Position numbers and translations under genes: made by a program. This document shows positions 16,502-25,440 of a DNA stretch of 64,000 nt, piece by piece (position 1 is the first letter of the stretch; the number at the start of each line of letters is the position of its first letter). This stretch comes from CAZBBC01 sp964489835. Its GTDB lineage: Bacteria; Calditrichota; Calditrichia; JAJRVZ01. The stretch covers positions 1 to 64,000 of the forward strand of contig CAZBBC010000001.1 of assembly GCA_964489835.1 (NCBI GenBank), written 5' to 3'. Below the pieces are notes generated by a model. The model made no database searches. It was not told the origin of the DNA and worked only from the letters and a program-made list of their open reading frames with translations.

Positions 16502-17077
16502 ATGAAAAAAGTGATTCTTGTCGTTCCCCTTTTTCTTATTATTTTTACACCGTCCCTATTTGCTAAAAAAGTAGAGATGAACCATAAATATCATGATCAT
16601 CATTTTAAATGTCTCGAAAATTTTGAGATTGATTTTGATGGTAACATTCTTATTTTAACCTGTCAAAATAATGATGATTTATGGATAGAAATAACACCCG
16701 GTGGGGACCTGTATATAACTGACCGTCGCGTATACCTTGATCGAGATCAACAAAAATTAATGGCCGAATATTATGATCAATTTATAGACATTATAGAGCA
16801 GGCAAAGCTGATCGGGAAAGAAGGAGCTAAAATTGGTGTGAAGGGGGCAAAAATCGGAATCCTCGCCGCCGGCGCGGTTATAAGGATGCTTGTTACTGAC
16901 TATGATAGTGATGATCTTGAAGAGGAAATAGAAGAAGAAGCGGAAAAACTTGAGGCCCGGGCGGAAGATTTGGAAGAAATGGCTGAGGAACTGGAGGAAA
17001 AAGCAGAAGATTTAGAGGAATTACATTATACGGTGAAAAGTGAAATAAAAGAATTGGACGAACTGGATTGTTTCTAG
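16502..17077 (+). CDS. Secreted acidic coiled-coil protein, DUF2884 (YggN)-like
   Basis: A 191-residue protein with a signal peptide (MKKVILVVPLFLIIFTPSLFA) after a good ribosome-binding site (AAGGAG). The central part, GGDLYITDRRVYLDRDQQKLMAEYYDQF, resembles the DUF2884/YggN pattern of periplasmic proteins, and it is followed by a Gly/Ala-rich stretch with the near-repeat GAKIGVKGAKIG. Residues 140-180 are a strongly acidic heptad-like region (EEEAEKLEARAEDLEEMAEELEEKAEDLEEL), likely a coiled coil. Function is unknown; I infer a periplasmic or envelope protein. The family match is from memory and tentative. Confidence 0.65.
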   Translation: MKKVILVVPLFLIIFTPSLFAKKVEMNHKYHDHHFKCLENFEIDFDGNILILTCQNNDDLWIEITPGGDLYITDRRVYLDRDQQKLMAEYYDQFIDIIEQAKLIGKEGAKIGVKGAKIGILAAGAVIRMLVTDYDSDDLEEEIEEEAEKLEARAEDLEEMAEELEEKAEDLEELHYTVKSEIKELDELDCF

Positions 17078-17083
17078 ATCTAA

Positions 17084-17359
17084 TCAGGACCGGTTTATAA
17101 GCAAATAGAGACCATAAAAAATCAAAAAAACCGGCAGAAGTAATACCAACAAGACCAGCGGAACAACCAGTATTCCAGCGATGGCCCCAACAATTCCCAA
17201 AGGTACCAGTACTAATACAAAAATCACGATTGCCAGAATTAAAGAGAGAATCTTAATCGGAAGAACCAGAAGAAAAGCACCGGTGTGCAGAATAATAGAA
17301 AATATTTTCAATAAAACTATCGTCAGAAGTATGATTGAAAGAATGGCGATAACTTCCAT
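17084..17359 (-). CDS. Small, extremely hydrophobic membrane protein
   Basis: A 91-residue protein that is nearly all Leu, Ile, Val and Gly, with about three membrane segments and a short polar tail (LLINRS). The ATG follows a strong ribosome-binding site (GGGGAGG), which argues that it is real despite low complexity. It is convergent with the coiled-coil gene, six bases apart. Function unknown; phage-shock-type and other small membrane proteins look similar, but no motif decides. Confidence 0.65.
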   Translation of the reverse strand: MEVIAILSIILLTIVLLKIFSIILHTGAFLLVLPIKILSLILAIVIFVLVLVPLGIVGAIAGILVVPLVLLVLLLPVFLIFYGLYLLINRS

Positions 17360-17572
17360 TTCTAAATCCTCCCCTTTTCTCTCCTGTTTAAGATAACAAC
17401 GACCGGGATTATCCGATTTAATAAAGATATACGTAACGATTTAAAAAAAGATTCTTTTCTGAAACATAAGCGGCAATGATTTCTTTCTACTGTCTTTTTC
17501 AGTTTCATAGAGGCTTATCTAAAAAAAACCCTTCCTTCTGGCAGGGCTGGGAAAAAAGTGATTGATATACTC

Positions 17573-18088
17573 TTAATGATCACTCATTCCAAAAAACAAC
17601 GAAGGATTGGCTAAATATTGATTGGTCTTTTGCAACAATTCATAGTGTGATTTTTCTTCCTTTGCCAATAATTCATAAAAATCCTTCACGACTTTATCAC
17701 TTGCTTTTTGGGCGGCATCTTCATAAAAAAATCTGCTGTGTGATTCCAGTTCAAGGGCAACGTTTATAATTTCTTCATCATCTACGCCAACTTCTGTCAT
17801 TTCATCAACCGCTTCATCCAACTGATCTTTCATTCTGTCAAAAATTTCATTAAACATGGCCAGATGTGGTGATTCGACTTTGACTTCGTCCAATGTGTTT
17901 TTCGTCAGTGATTCATAGATTTCTTTAATACGCTGAATATGGACCAACTCATCTTCGGCCAGTCTTTTTAACATTCTTTTACCTAAAGAATTCTTAATTT
18001 TTTCAGCGCCCTCTGTGTACCATTTATGTCCTTTTTGTTCAATGGCCAATGACTCCTTCAATACCTGTTCTAATTCAGCTTTGTCCAT
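17573..18088 (-). CDS. Ferritin-like diiron protein (rubrerythrin-type)
   Basis: The ATG at 18088 is preferred because AAGGAGG stands just upstream; the longer reading adds 28 residues without family character. The 171-residue product is a four-helix bundle carrying repeated E...ExxH signatures: Glu in SLAIEQKGHKWY, EDELVHIQRI, then ELESHSRFFYEDAA and KEEKSHYELL. These are the iron ligands of rubrerythrin/ferritin-like proteins. No rubredoxin domain is attached, so it resembles erythrin or the YhjR/Rbr-like N-terminal domain. Peroxide reduction or iron handling is the likely role. It stands alone between intergenic repeats. Confidence 0.87.
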   Translation of the reverse strand: MDKAELEQVLKESLAIEQKGHKWYTEGAEKIKNSLGKRMLKRLAEDELVHIQRIKEIYESLTKNTLDEVKVESPHLAMFNEIFDRMKDQLDEAVDEMTEVGVDDEEIINVALELESHSRFFYEDAAQKASDKVVKDFYELLAKEEKSHYELLQKTNQYLANPSLFFGMSDH

Positions 18089-18498
18089 CCGGACCTCCTT
18101 ATTATTCTGAAAACACGAAGCGTGCGAATATATTTTTTTTAATAATTTAGTTGAATTACATACTAAAAACAATCAAGCATATTTCAAAAGAACATTGTCT
18201 ATACAGGTAAAACATATCCTAACCTGAATAATTCAAGATCCTTCGTAGTTTATGCTATTATAGCCAAAAACTTTTATCCACGGATTATCCGTCGCAGCCG
18301 GATCCCGCCATAGCCACGTCTGCTGATTGACTGACACGAATTAACGCGAATTTCCAAAAATTATATTTATAATATTTTATAAGATTAAAAACATGATAAA
18401 AAAAACAGTGAAATTCGTGAAATTCGAAATGATTCGTGAAAATTCGTGGAATTCTTTTCTCTGTTTGCAGCCAATGGCTGCGGTATGAATAGACCGCA
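18089..18498. repeat. Intergenic repeat cluster with REP-like core, ACGAATT arms and GCAGCC hairpin
   Basis: No gene is supported in these 410 bases. TTTTATCCACGGATTATCCG (18273-18292) matches the cores at 7949-7967 and 46859-46881. CACGAATTAACGCGAATT (18335-18352) faces GATTCGTGAAAATTCGTG (18431-18448) as imperfect inverted arms. A GCAGCCA/TGGCTGC hairpin lies at 18467-18481. The cluster ends within 20 bases of the next gene's stop codon. Confidence 0.7.
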
Positions 18499-19308
18499 CT
18501 AATATATATTCTTCCTGTTTTTTTCTTCTCCCCGTTGGTTTTCCAGCTCGTCGATTCTTGCTTCAAATATTTGAATAAGTTTATGCAATAAACGAACATC
18601 TCGTTTTTCAGCCAGAGATCTGCCTAAAAGCCGTCTAAAACGGGTAATAAAATTATCATAACTGTCGCGTGGCACAAAACCGATTTTTTTCATACTTCTG
18701 TGCAAATGTTCATAAAATATTTCCAATTCATGTTGTGAAGCCAAGTCATATGTTTTTACAGAATGTTTCAAATTTTGAAAATGGAAAAAAGTATGCGCGT
18801 AAATCATTACTGACTGAGCCAGGTTCAATGAGGGGCTTTGTGTTGCTGTTAAAATCGTAGAGTGAAAATGACATTGTAATAACTCTTTGTTTGTCAGGCC
18901 CGTACCTTCTCGTCCAAAAACAATTGCCACCGGATATTTTGCGGCCACCTCTTCAATTTTTTCAGATATTTCCACCGGCGTATACAGAGGAAATCTAAAG
19001 TGTCTTTTTCTCTGTGTTGTGCCAATGACTAATCGTTTATCATGTATTGCTTCTTCCAAGGTGGATACTACTTGGGTCTTTTTTAAGACATCCTCCGACC
19101 GATGTGCCATCCATTTAATTTCTTGATGATTTTTATCAAATTGCGGATTTACCAGAATTAGGTTATAAAATCCGCAGGTCTTTATGGCCCGCGCTGACGC
19201 ACCGACATTTCCTTCAACTTCAGGTTCCACTAATATAAAGTATAAATTCTCTCTGATCGTTGAGAATAATTTACAGTAGGGGATTCTTTGGTTATCGGTC
19301 GATGACAT
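18499..19308 (-). CDS. trmJ: TrmJ-like SpoU-family RNA 2'-O-methyltransferase
   Basis: A 269-residue SPOUT (SpoU/TrmH) methyltransferase with all three knot motifs: NVGASARAIKTCGF, IVFGREGTGLTNKEL and SPSLNLAQSVMIYAHTFF. The C-terminal extension (FYEHLHRSMKKIGFVPRD...FRRLLGRSLAEKRDVRLLHKLIQ) is the dimer-forming tail of the TrmJ group, which 2'-O-methylates position 32 of tRNA using SAM. The product is cytosolic. It is the last gene of a long minus-strand train, 52 bases after waaA. The ATG has no strong ribosome-binding site, so the true start may differ by a few codons. The exact RNA target is inferred from family. Confidence 0.85.
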   Translation of the reverse strand: MSSTDNQRIPYCKLFSTIRENLYFILVEPEVEGNVGASARAIKTCGFYNLILVNPQFDKNHQEIKWMAHRSEDVLKKTQVVSTLEEAIHDKRLVIGTTQRKRHFRFPLYTPVEISEKIEEVAAKYPVAIVFGREGTGLTNKELLQCHFHSTILTATQSPSLNLAQSVMIYAHTFFHFQNLKHSVKTYDLASQHELEIFYEHLHRSMKKIGFVPRDSYDNFITRFRRLLGRSLAEKRDVRLLHKLIQIFEARIDELENQRGEEKNRKNIY

Positions 19309-19360
19309 TTGTGGTATGTGCGGTATGGTATATTTTTTGTTTAATAAATTATTTCAACTA

Positions 19361-20653
19361 TCACGTCTCAACCGAAGTATCAATCAAATATTTCCAACGT
19401 GAAATTAACCGTTCCGTTGCTCCAGTGTTTCTGGATGCAAATTTCTCAGCTCTTACACCAAATATTTTTCGCTTTTCTTCATCAGAATAAAAAGATTTTA
19501 TCCACTGATAGATTTCGTCCGTATTGTTGACTACAAAACCGCCATTATCATTAGAAAACTGAATCGCTTCATAGGAGTTTTTATACACCGGGCCAAACAA
19601 AACCGGTATACCAAAGATTGCCGGTTCTATAACATTATGAACTCCTTGATGAAAACTTCCTCCGACATATGCGCAATGTGCATAATTATAAAGACTGGCA
19701 AGATATCCGATGGCATCAACAACCAATATTCTCTCTTCTGCAAGTTTTTCACGTTGACTTAGATTTAGTACGCCCCATTCTTCAAAAATTGATCTTATAT
19801 TCATTACTGCCTTTTCATTCGGATGATGTGAGACCAGAATAAATCTAATATTTTTCTCTTCTCTTAATATCCTTTGAATTGCGGGAAACAAATGTTCCTC
19901 ATCTTCCGTATGCGTGCTGCCGGCGACAAAGATCCATTGATTATATACCCAGGTTTTCGGTAAAAGATTTTGTGACTGTGCCCGTTTTTTACGTAAAATA
20001 ACCTGATCGTATTTTGTATCCCCGACAACCTCAACACGACACTGGGGATAATGGATGGTAAACTGGTGGGCATCATCCTGAGAAATTGCGAATATACAGT
20101 CAATATCGCGATAGACATATTTAAAAAATTGTTTGATCCCTTTATGTGCCCGGGTGGATTCTTTCCGCAGCGAAGCATTTATTAAAAATATTGGTATACC
20201 CTTTTTATGGGCTGTCCAGACCTGGCCCGGCCATATATCCCACTTGGCGACAACGATTAATGCTGGCTTGATAGTATCATAAATCTGCTCCCAATTTTTT
20301 GATCTATCAATGGGCATATAAGTATGAAAATCAAGACCCGGGGTTTGTCCAACATTTTCATAGCCGGAGGGAGAAAAAAAGGTAACGATATTAACGGTTT
20401 TATATTGTTCTTTTAGTATCTGAAGAATCGGCCGGATGTGTTCAAATTCTCCAAGAGAGGCCGTATGAAATAAAATGCGTTTTCCCTCTAATGGCTGGCT
20501 GCTGTCCAACCAATTGGTGATACTGGCAAGGGTCGAATATCTCGTAAATAAACTCTTTCTGATTTTTCCTGAAAAGATAGCTAGGATATGGGCAAGGATT
20601 ACCATCCCCGGTATCACCAGATAAAAATATACAATTTGCCAGAATTTTCTCAT
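19361..20653 (-). CDS. waaA: 3-deoxy-D-manno-octulosonic acid (Kdo) transferase
   Basis: WaaA (KdtA) adds Kdo from CMP-Kdo to lipid A precursor on the cytoplasmic face of the inner membrane. The 430-residue length and N-terminal anchor (FYLVIPGMVILAHILA) fit. Family blocks include HTASLGEFEHIRPIL, the VAKWDIWPG motif, the FAISQDDAHQF block, VVGDTKYDQV, FVAGSTHTEDEEHL, and the C-terminal YVGGSFHQGVHNVIEPAIFGIPVLFGP. Presence of this gene argues for Kdo-containing lipopolysaccharide. It is 7 bases after the heptosyltransferase gene on the same strand, an LPS-core pair. Confidence 0.95.
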   Translation of the reverse strand: MRKFWQIVYFYLVIPGMVILAHILAIFSGKIRKSLFTRYSTLASITNWLDSSQPLEGKRILFHTASLGEFEHIRPILQILKEQYKTVNIVTFFSPSGYENVGQTPGLDFHTYMPIDRSKNWEQIYDTIKPALIVVAKWDIWPGQVWTAHKKGIPIFLINASLRKESTRAHKGIKQFFKYVYRDIDCIFAISQDDAHQFTIHYPQCRVEVVGDTKYDQVILRKKRAQSQNLLPKTWVYNQWIFVAGSTHTEDEEHLFPAIQRILREEKNIRFILVSHHPNEKAVMNIRSIFEEWGVLNLSQREKLAEERILVVDAIGYLASLYNYAHCAYVGGSFHQGVHNVIEPAIFGIPVLFGPVYKNSYEAIQFSNDNGGFVVNNTDEIYQWIKSFYSDEEKRKIFGVRAEKFASRNTGATERLISRWKYLIDTSVET

Positions 20654-20660
20654 TAGGTTT

Positions 20661-21698
20661 TCACTGATTCGTACTAGTTAAAAGAAATGATTTCAATGTT
20701 TTAAAAACCTGTTCTGTTGATATGTCTATCATACATTTGAAATGACTTTTCGGGCATTTATTTCTACCGATGTGGGTGCAGGGGCGACAGCTAAGATCTC
20801 TGTTTTCTAATACAAATGATTTACTGCGAAAAGGGAAAAATCCAAACTCCCTGACCGTCGATCCGAAGATGGCTAGAACCGGGGTCTTTACAGCTGTGGC
20901 CATATGCATTAAACCGGTATCATTGGAAACCAGCGCTAGTCCCTTTTCAATAATGCTTGCGGTTTCCAGAAGGGAAAGTTTTCCGGTAAAATTATATACT
21001 GAAGGTTGTTGTTCTAAATATTTTCCTGTTTCCCGGTCACCGTCCCCCCCCAGAATGACTACCGGAATATTTAATTCTTTGTTAACAAGCTGTATCAAAC
21101 CTAAAAAATTATCTGCTGGCCAGCGCTTGGTAAAAAATCCGGCTCCCGGGGCAAGGCATAAATATGAACTTGTCTCTTTCAGGCCTGTTTCTTTGATTTT
21201 CTTTTCTGCAGCGAGAACAGACTCTTCTTCCCAATATAATTCCAATCCCTTGTTATCGTCAATAACATCATAAGATTTTGCTACATTTAAATAGCGGCGG
21301 GGAATGGGAATAATTTTATTATAATAATTTTTCTTCAAATACACCAGCATCGTTTGTTTGAATTTATTCTTATTTATCGAAAGAACTCGTTTTGTACCAA
21401 TGTGCCTTAAATAATTACTACGCAGGTTGTTATGCAGATCGAAGATAACGTCATATGATATTTTCTGTAATTTGCCTTTTAAATTTTTTAAAGCGTTCGC
21501 CGTATCTAACCGTAAAATATGAAGATTATCAATATGGGGATTGTTTTTCAACAAATCTTTGAATTTATCTTTTACAACAAAATCGATTTGGCTATTTTTA
21601 AATTTTTTCCGCAGTTGTCGTATGAAAGGTGTACTTAAAAGTATATCACCAATAGAACTAAGGCGTATAACGAGAATTTTATCGGGAGTATCAACCAT
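20661..21698 (-). CDS. Glycosyltransferase family 9, LPS heptosyltransferase
   Basis: A 345-residue GT9 protein. The N terminus ILVIRLSSIGDILLSTPFIRQLRKKF is the classic heptosyltransferase opening. The nucleotide-sugar domain carries LCLAPGAGFFTKRWP and VILGGDGDRETG, then LVSNDTGLMHMATAVKTPVLAIFGST. The late Cys-rich segment (LSCRPCTHIGRNKCPKSHFKCM) is typical of WaaF/WaaC relatives. It transfers ADP-heptose to the Kdo or heptose of the inner core. Whether it is heptosyltransferase I, II or a WaaQ type cannot be decided by eye. It directly precedes waaA in the same train. Confidence 0.92.
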   Translation of the reverse strand: MVDTPDKILVIRLSSIGDILLSTPFIRQLRKKFKNSQIDFVVKDKFKDLLKNNPHIDNLHILRLDTANALKNLKGKLQKISYDVIFDLHNNLRSNYLRHIGTKRVLSINKNKFKQTMLVYLKKNYYNKIIPIPRRYLNVAKSYDVIDDNKGLELYWEEESVLAAEKKIKETGLKETSSYLCLAPGAGFFTKRWPADNFLGLIQLVNKELNIPVVILGGDGDRETGKYLEQQPSVYNFTGKLSLLETASIIEKGLALVSNDTGLMHMATAVKTPVLAIFGSTVREFGFFPFRSKSFVLENRDLSCRPCTHIGRNKCPKSHFKCMIDISTEQVFKTLKSFLLTSTNQ

Positions 21699-21712
21699 TG
21701 TTTGGTTTGTAA

Positions 21713-22690
21713 TTATTTTTTACGGTTGACAATATATTCAATAAAGTTGAAAGCATTTTCTTTGGCAGGACCATTGTTAAAAAATGCTAAATTTTGCTTA
21801 GCTTTTTCTGCATATTCCTGAACATATTCATGAGCGGAATTTAATCCGTTGTAGGTTTTAGTAAAATCATATATCCTCTTAACGTCGCTCTCGGTTACTC
21901 CTTTTTTTATCAATTGAATAATAAGTTTTTTTTCGCTTAGTGGTGCTTTTTTAAAAGAAAGGATTAAAGGCAATGTTATTTTTTTTTCTCTCAAATCAGC
22001 ACCAACTGGTTTACCAAGTATAATTTGATTTCCTTGATAGTCCAGCAGATCATCCTTGATTTGAAAGGCAATCCCAATATTTTCTCCATATTGCTTAAGG
22101 TTCTCAATATCTTCCGTGCGATCACTGATCGTCAGAGCGCCCAGAGAACAGCAGGCACTGATAAGCGCGGCGGTCTTATCGGATATCATTTTAAAATAAT
22201 CTGATTCCGTAATATCCAGTTTGCGGCTTTTTTCAATCTGAAACAGTTCTCCCTTACTCAAGCGCTTGGATGTTTCCGCAAGTATCGAAATAATTCCCAT
22301 TTTTCCGGTTTCGGCGGCGTTGATTAAACACTTTGCGAGCAGGTAATCTCCCATTAATACACTGATCTTGTTCTTCCAAATAGCATTGATTGAAGGAAAA
22401 CTTCTCCTTACCACGGCTTCATCAACGACATCATCATGAATCAAGGACGCTGTATGCAGTAGTTCAACAATGCTGGCAACGATAAAGGTGTTCCCATTGG
22501 GTATACCTAATAACCTTGCACTCAAAAGGACGAGCATCGGTCGCAGACCTTTGCCTTTATGTTTAACCAGATACTTTGTTATATTATCTATAAGGAAGAC
22601 GTTAGAAGATAAAACGTTGGTTAAAGTTCTGTTATATTCATCCAAATCCTTTTTTAAAAAAGATCGGACCTTCGATAGATTTTTATCCAT
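21713..22690 (-). CDS. ispB: Trans-polyprenyl diphosphate synthase (IspB/HepT-type)
   Basis: A 325-residue all-alpha isoprenyl diphosphate synthase. The first aspartate-rich motif is LIHDDVVDEA and the second is FQIKDDLLDYQG; GKGLRPMLVLLSARLLG is the conserved substrate-binding block. Such enzymes add isopentenyl diphosphate units to an allylic primer to make the side chain of quinones. Chain length cannot be read off directly. The absence of small blocking aromatics before the first DDxxD motif fits a medium- to long-chain product. The gene follows tatC after a 227-base gap. Confidence 0.9.
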   Translation of the reverse strand: MDKNLSKVRSFLKKDLDEYNRTLTNVLSSNVFLIDNITKYLVKHKGKGLRPMLVLLSARLLGIPNGNTFIVASIVELLHTASLIHDDVVDEAVVRRSFPSINAIWKNKISVLMGDYLLAKCLINAAETGKMGIISILAETSKRLSKGELFQIEKSRKLDITESDYFKMISDKTAALISACCSLGALTISDRTEDIENLKQYGENIGIAFQIKDDLLDYQGNQIILGKPVGADLREKKITLPLILSFKKAPLSEKKLIIQLIKKGVTESDVKRIYDFTKTYNGLNSAHEYVQEYAEKAKQNLAFFNNGPAKENAFNFIEYIVNRKK

Positions 22691-22917
22691 TGATTTATTA
22701 TACGGGTGTTAGAGAAACCAGCCAGAATTGTTTTAACTACTTCTTTTGCCAGATTATTTTATTAAATCATTGTATAGCAGAGAGCAACATCTAAAAAAAT
22801 TGTATTACACAATAAAGACCACAAAGAATTGTGGTTTCTATGATAAGTATTTCTATGATTTGTGATCAAATTAAAAATTTAGTTAATGAGAAAATGGTAA
22901 GCAAGTCGATTCATTTT

Positions 22918-23661
22918 TTATGTGAGGGTATCACTCTTCTTTGCAAAAATATGGGAGATATAAATACTTATCTCATATAAAATGATTATGGGAAATGCAA
23001 GAAGTACCTGTGTGGTAGGATCCGGAGGGGTCAGTATTGCCCCAAGAATAAAAGCACCAACAATGGCATATTTTCTATATTTGCGCATGAAAGACGGTGT
23101 GAGGATCCCAAATTTTGAAAGAAGAAGACTTAGCATGGGAAGTTCAAAAACAACACCAAAAACAACAATTAAGCGCAGTAGAAAACCAATATAAAAATCC
23201 AGGGCAATTTTGTTTTCTATGTCGGGAGGGGCCAGACTTAGAAAAAATTGGAGCGCATATGGAATAATGATAAAATAGGCAAAAAGTCCGCCAACAAGGA
23301 AACAGACAACAGAAGCAAAAACGATCATGGGTAACAGTTTTCTTTCTTTCAGTAATAAGCCGGGGGCAAGAAATTGCCACAATTGATAAAAAATGACCGG
23401 CAGGCTAAATACAATACCGGCAAAAAGGGCAATCTCCAGCTTAATAATAAAAACGGTTTGGACTTTTAATACTTGCAGAGGGACCGGTGTGTCAAGATTT
23501 TTTCCAGGATATAGAAGCAATTCAAGAATATAATCTGAGAAAAAAAAGCATATAACCATCATAATAAAAATAGAAATTATCGATTTTAATAGTCGCCATC
23601 TCAGTTCTTCAAGATGATCCAGAAATGGCATTTCTCTTTCGTTAATATTTTTTCTATTCAT
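22918..23661 (-). CDS. tatC: Sec-independent protein translocase TatC
   Basis: A 247-residue inner-membrane protein with six helices and the family's conserved N terminus MPFLDHLEELRWRLL. The block FYQLWQFLAPGLLLKERK and the FELPMLSLLL segment are typical, as is FILGAILTPPDPTTQVLLAFP near the end. TatC binds twin-arginine signal peptides and forms the folded-protein translocon with TatA/TatB. Neither tatA nor tatB is seen in the window. It follows glyA by 24 bases. The TorD-like chaperone at 8824-9414 may feed substrates to this system. Confidence 0.97.
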   Translation of the reverse strand: MNRKNINEREMPFLDHLEELRWRLLKSIISIFIMMVICFFFSDYILELLLYPGKNLDTPVPLQVLKVQTVFIIKLEIALFAGIVFSLPVIFYQLWQFLAPGLLLKERKLLPMIVFASVVCFLVGGLFAYFIIIPYALQFFLSLAPPDIENKIALDFYIGFLLRLIVVFGVVFELPMLSLLLSKFGILTPSFMRKYRKYAIVGAFILGAILTPPDPTTQVLLAFPIIILYEISIYISHIFAKKSDTLT

Positions 23662-23685
23662 TTGGGTTTTAAAAAGATAGGTAGG

Positions 23686-24978
23686 TTAAAAATTATATAG
23701 CGGAAACTGACCCGCCAACTCTTTTACTTCCGCCAATACATTACTCAAAATCTGTTCATTTTCTAAATTTTGTAATACACGATTGATAAATCGTGCAATG
23801 GTTTTCATTTCGGCTTCTTTCATGCCTTTTGTCGTAAGCGCTGCTGTTCCCAGTCGTATTCCGCTGGTGATTAAAGGACCTCGTGTATCAAATGGCACCA
23901 TATTTTTATTAACGGTCATACCGGCGTCATGAAGGGCATTTTCTGCTGCTTTCCCGGTTATTTCCTTTTTTGTCAAATCTATCAGAAACAAATGGTTATC
24001 TGTACCACCGGAGACAATATCATAACCAAGTTTGATCAATTCTGAGCTTAGAGATTTTGCATTATTAATAATCTGCTGGGCATAGACCTTAAAGGAAGGT
24101 TTTAGGGCTTCCCCAAATGATACGGCCTTAGCGGCGATAATATGCATAAGTGGTCCACCCTGTATGCCCGGCATTACATTACTGTCTATTATCTCTGACA
24201 TCATTTTAGTTCGTCCGGATTTTGGGGCAACAATCCCCATTTTGTTTTCAGTATCTTTGCCGATAAGGATTAGTCCCCCCCGGGGACCACGTAAAGTTTT
24301 GTGGGTGGTGGAACTGACCACATCACAAAAAGGAACCGGACTGGGATGCAGACCAGCGGCAATGAGGCCGGCCGGATGGGCAACATCAGCAAAAAGGATG
24401 CTTTCGGCGTTGTCAGCTATTTCTTTAAATTTGTCAAATTCATAAAATCTTGAGTATGCACTGGCACCAACAACGATCATTTTTGGTTTATGTTCAGTGG
24501 CAAGTTTTGCTACTTCATCCATATCTATTCGGCCCGTATTTCTTTTGACACCATATGGAATGACCTTATACATTTTACCAGAAAAATTTACAGGGGAACC
24601 GTGCGTTAAATGACCTCCATGCGCTAAATTCATTCCGAGTATAGTATCGCCTGGCTTTAAATACGTAAAATAAACCGCCATATTGGCTTGACTGCCGGAA
24701 TGGGGCTGGACATTTGCATACTCACATTGGAATAATTTTTTTACCCGGTCTCTGGCCAGATTTTCTGCAATATCTATAAATTCACATCCGCCGTAATATC
24801 TCTTTGCCGGATAACCCTCGGCATATTTATTTGTTAGTACGGAACCTGCAGCCTCTAATACGGCCCGGCTGACAAAGTTTTCAGAAGCAATAAGTTCTAG
24901 TTTATATTCCTGACGGTTAATTTCTCCCCGGATTGCCTGATAGATGTCCGGGTCATTTCTTTTAATATCCTCTAACAT
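23686..24978 (-). CDS. glyA: Serine hydroxymethyltransferase
   Basis: A 430-residue PLP enzyme that interconverts serine and glycine with tetrahydrofolate, supplying one-carbon units. The N-terminal YKLELIASENFVSRAVLEA, the YAEGYPAKRYYGGCE block and the PLP-lysine motif VSSTTHKTLRGPRGGLIL are diagnostic; DNHLFLIDL and GIRLGTAALTTKG follow. Length is normal. It is 10 bases after rpiB and 24 before tatC, so they form one transcript. No glycine riboswitch was evident, as the gene is internal to the train. Confidence 0.98.
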   Translation of the reverse strand: MLEDIKRNDPDIYQAIRGEINRQEYKLELIASENFVSRAVLEAAGSVLTNKYAEGYPAKRYYGGCEFIDIAENLARDRVKKLFQCEYANVQPHSGSQANMAVYFTYLKPGDTILGMNLAHGGHLTHGSPVNFSGKMYKVIPYGVKRNTGRIDMDEVAKLATEHKPKMIVVGASAYSRFYEFDKFKEIADNAESILFADVAHPAGLIAAGLHPSPVPFCDVVSSTTHKTLRGPRGGLILIGKDTENKMGIVAPKSGRTKMMSEIIDSNVMPGIQGGPLMHIIAAKAVSFGEALKPSFKVYAQQIINNAKSLSSELIKLGYDIVSGGTDNHLFLIDLTKKEITGKAAENALHDAGMTVNKNMVPFDTRGPLITSGIRLGTAALTTKGMKEAEMKTIARFINRVLQNLENEQILSNVLAEVKELAGQFPLYNF

Positions 24979-24988
24979 GAATAACTCA

Positions 24989-25429
24989 TCATAAACCGGT
25001 TAATTTGGTTATTAAATCAATTCGTCTTTGATGCCGGCCACCTTCAAAAGATGTGTTCAGCCACACATCAACAATATCGATCGCCTTTGATTCATTTAAT
25101 TCTTTTCCCCCAAGACAAAGCACATTTGCATCGTTATGCAAACGGCTAAGCTGCGCCGAGTTTATATCATATGCTAAAGCAGCACGTATTCCTTTGATCT
25201 TATTCGCGGTTATACACATACCAATGCCGGTCGCGCATATAAGAATCCCGCGATCATACTTATCTTGTATAATGGCCGTGCATGCCTTATATGCATACTC
25301 AGGATAATCAACAGCATCCATACTAAAAATGCCAAAATCCGTATATTCTAAATATTTATTTTCCAGATATCGCTTAAGGGATTCTTTTAGCTGAAAACCC
25401 GCATGATCAGAACCAAGTGCAATTTTCAA
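24989..25429 (-). CDS. rpiB: Ribose 5-phosphate isomerase B
   Basis: A 146-residue RpiB/LacAB-family isomerase. It interconverts ribose 5-phosphate and ribulose 5-phosphate in the pentose-phosphate pathway. Key blocks are KIALGSDHAGFQLK at the N terminus, the GILICATGIGM loop with the catalytic Cys, the anion hole and LHNDANVLCLGGKEL. The C-terminal FEGGRHQRRIDLI is typical. It is placed between the TPR gene and glyA in a tightly spaced train; RpiB-GlyA pairs are a common operon arrangement. Confidence 0.96.
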   Translation of the reverse strand: MKIALGSDHAGFQLKESLKRYLENKYLEYTDFGIFSMDAVDYPEYAYKACTAIIQDKYDRGILICATGIGMCITANKIKGIRAALAYDINSAQLSRLHNDANVLCLGGKELNESKAIDIVDVWLNTSFEGGRHQRRIDLITKLTGL

Positions 25430-25440
25430 ATGATTAATCT

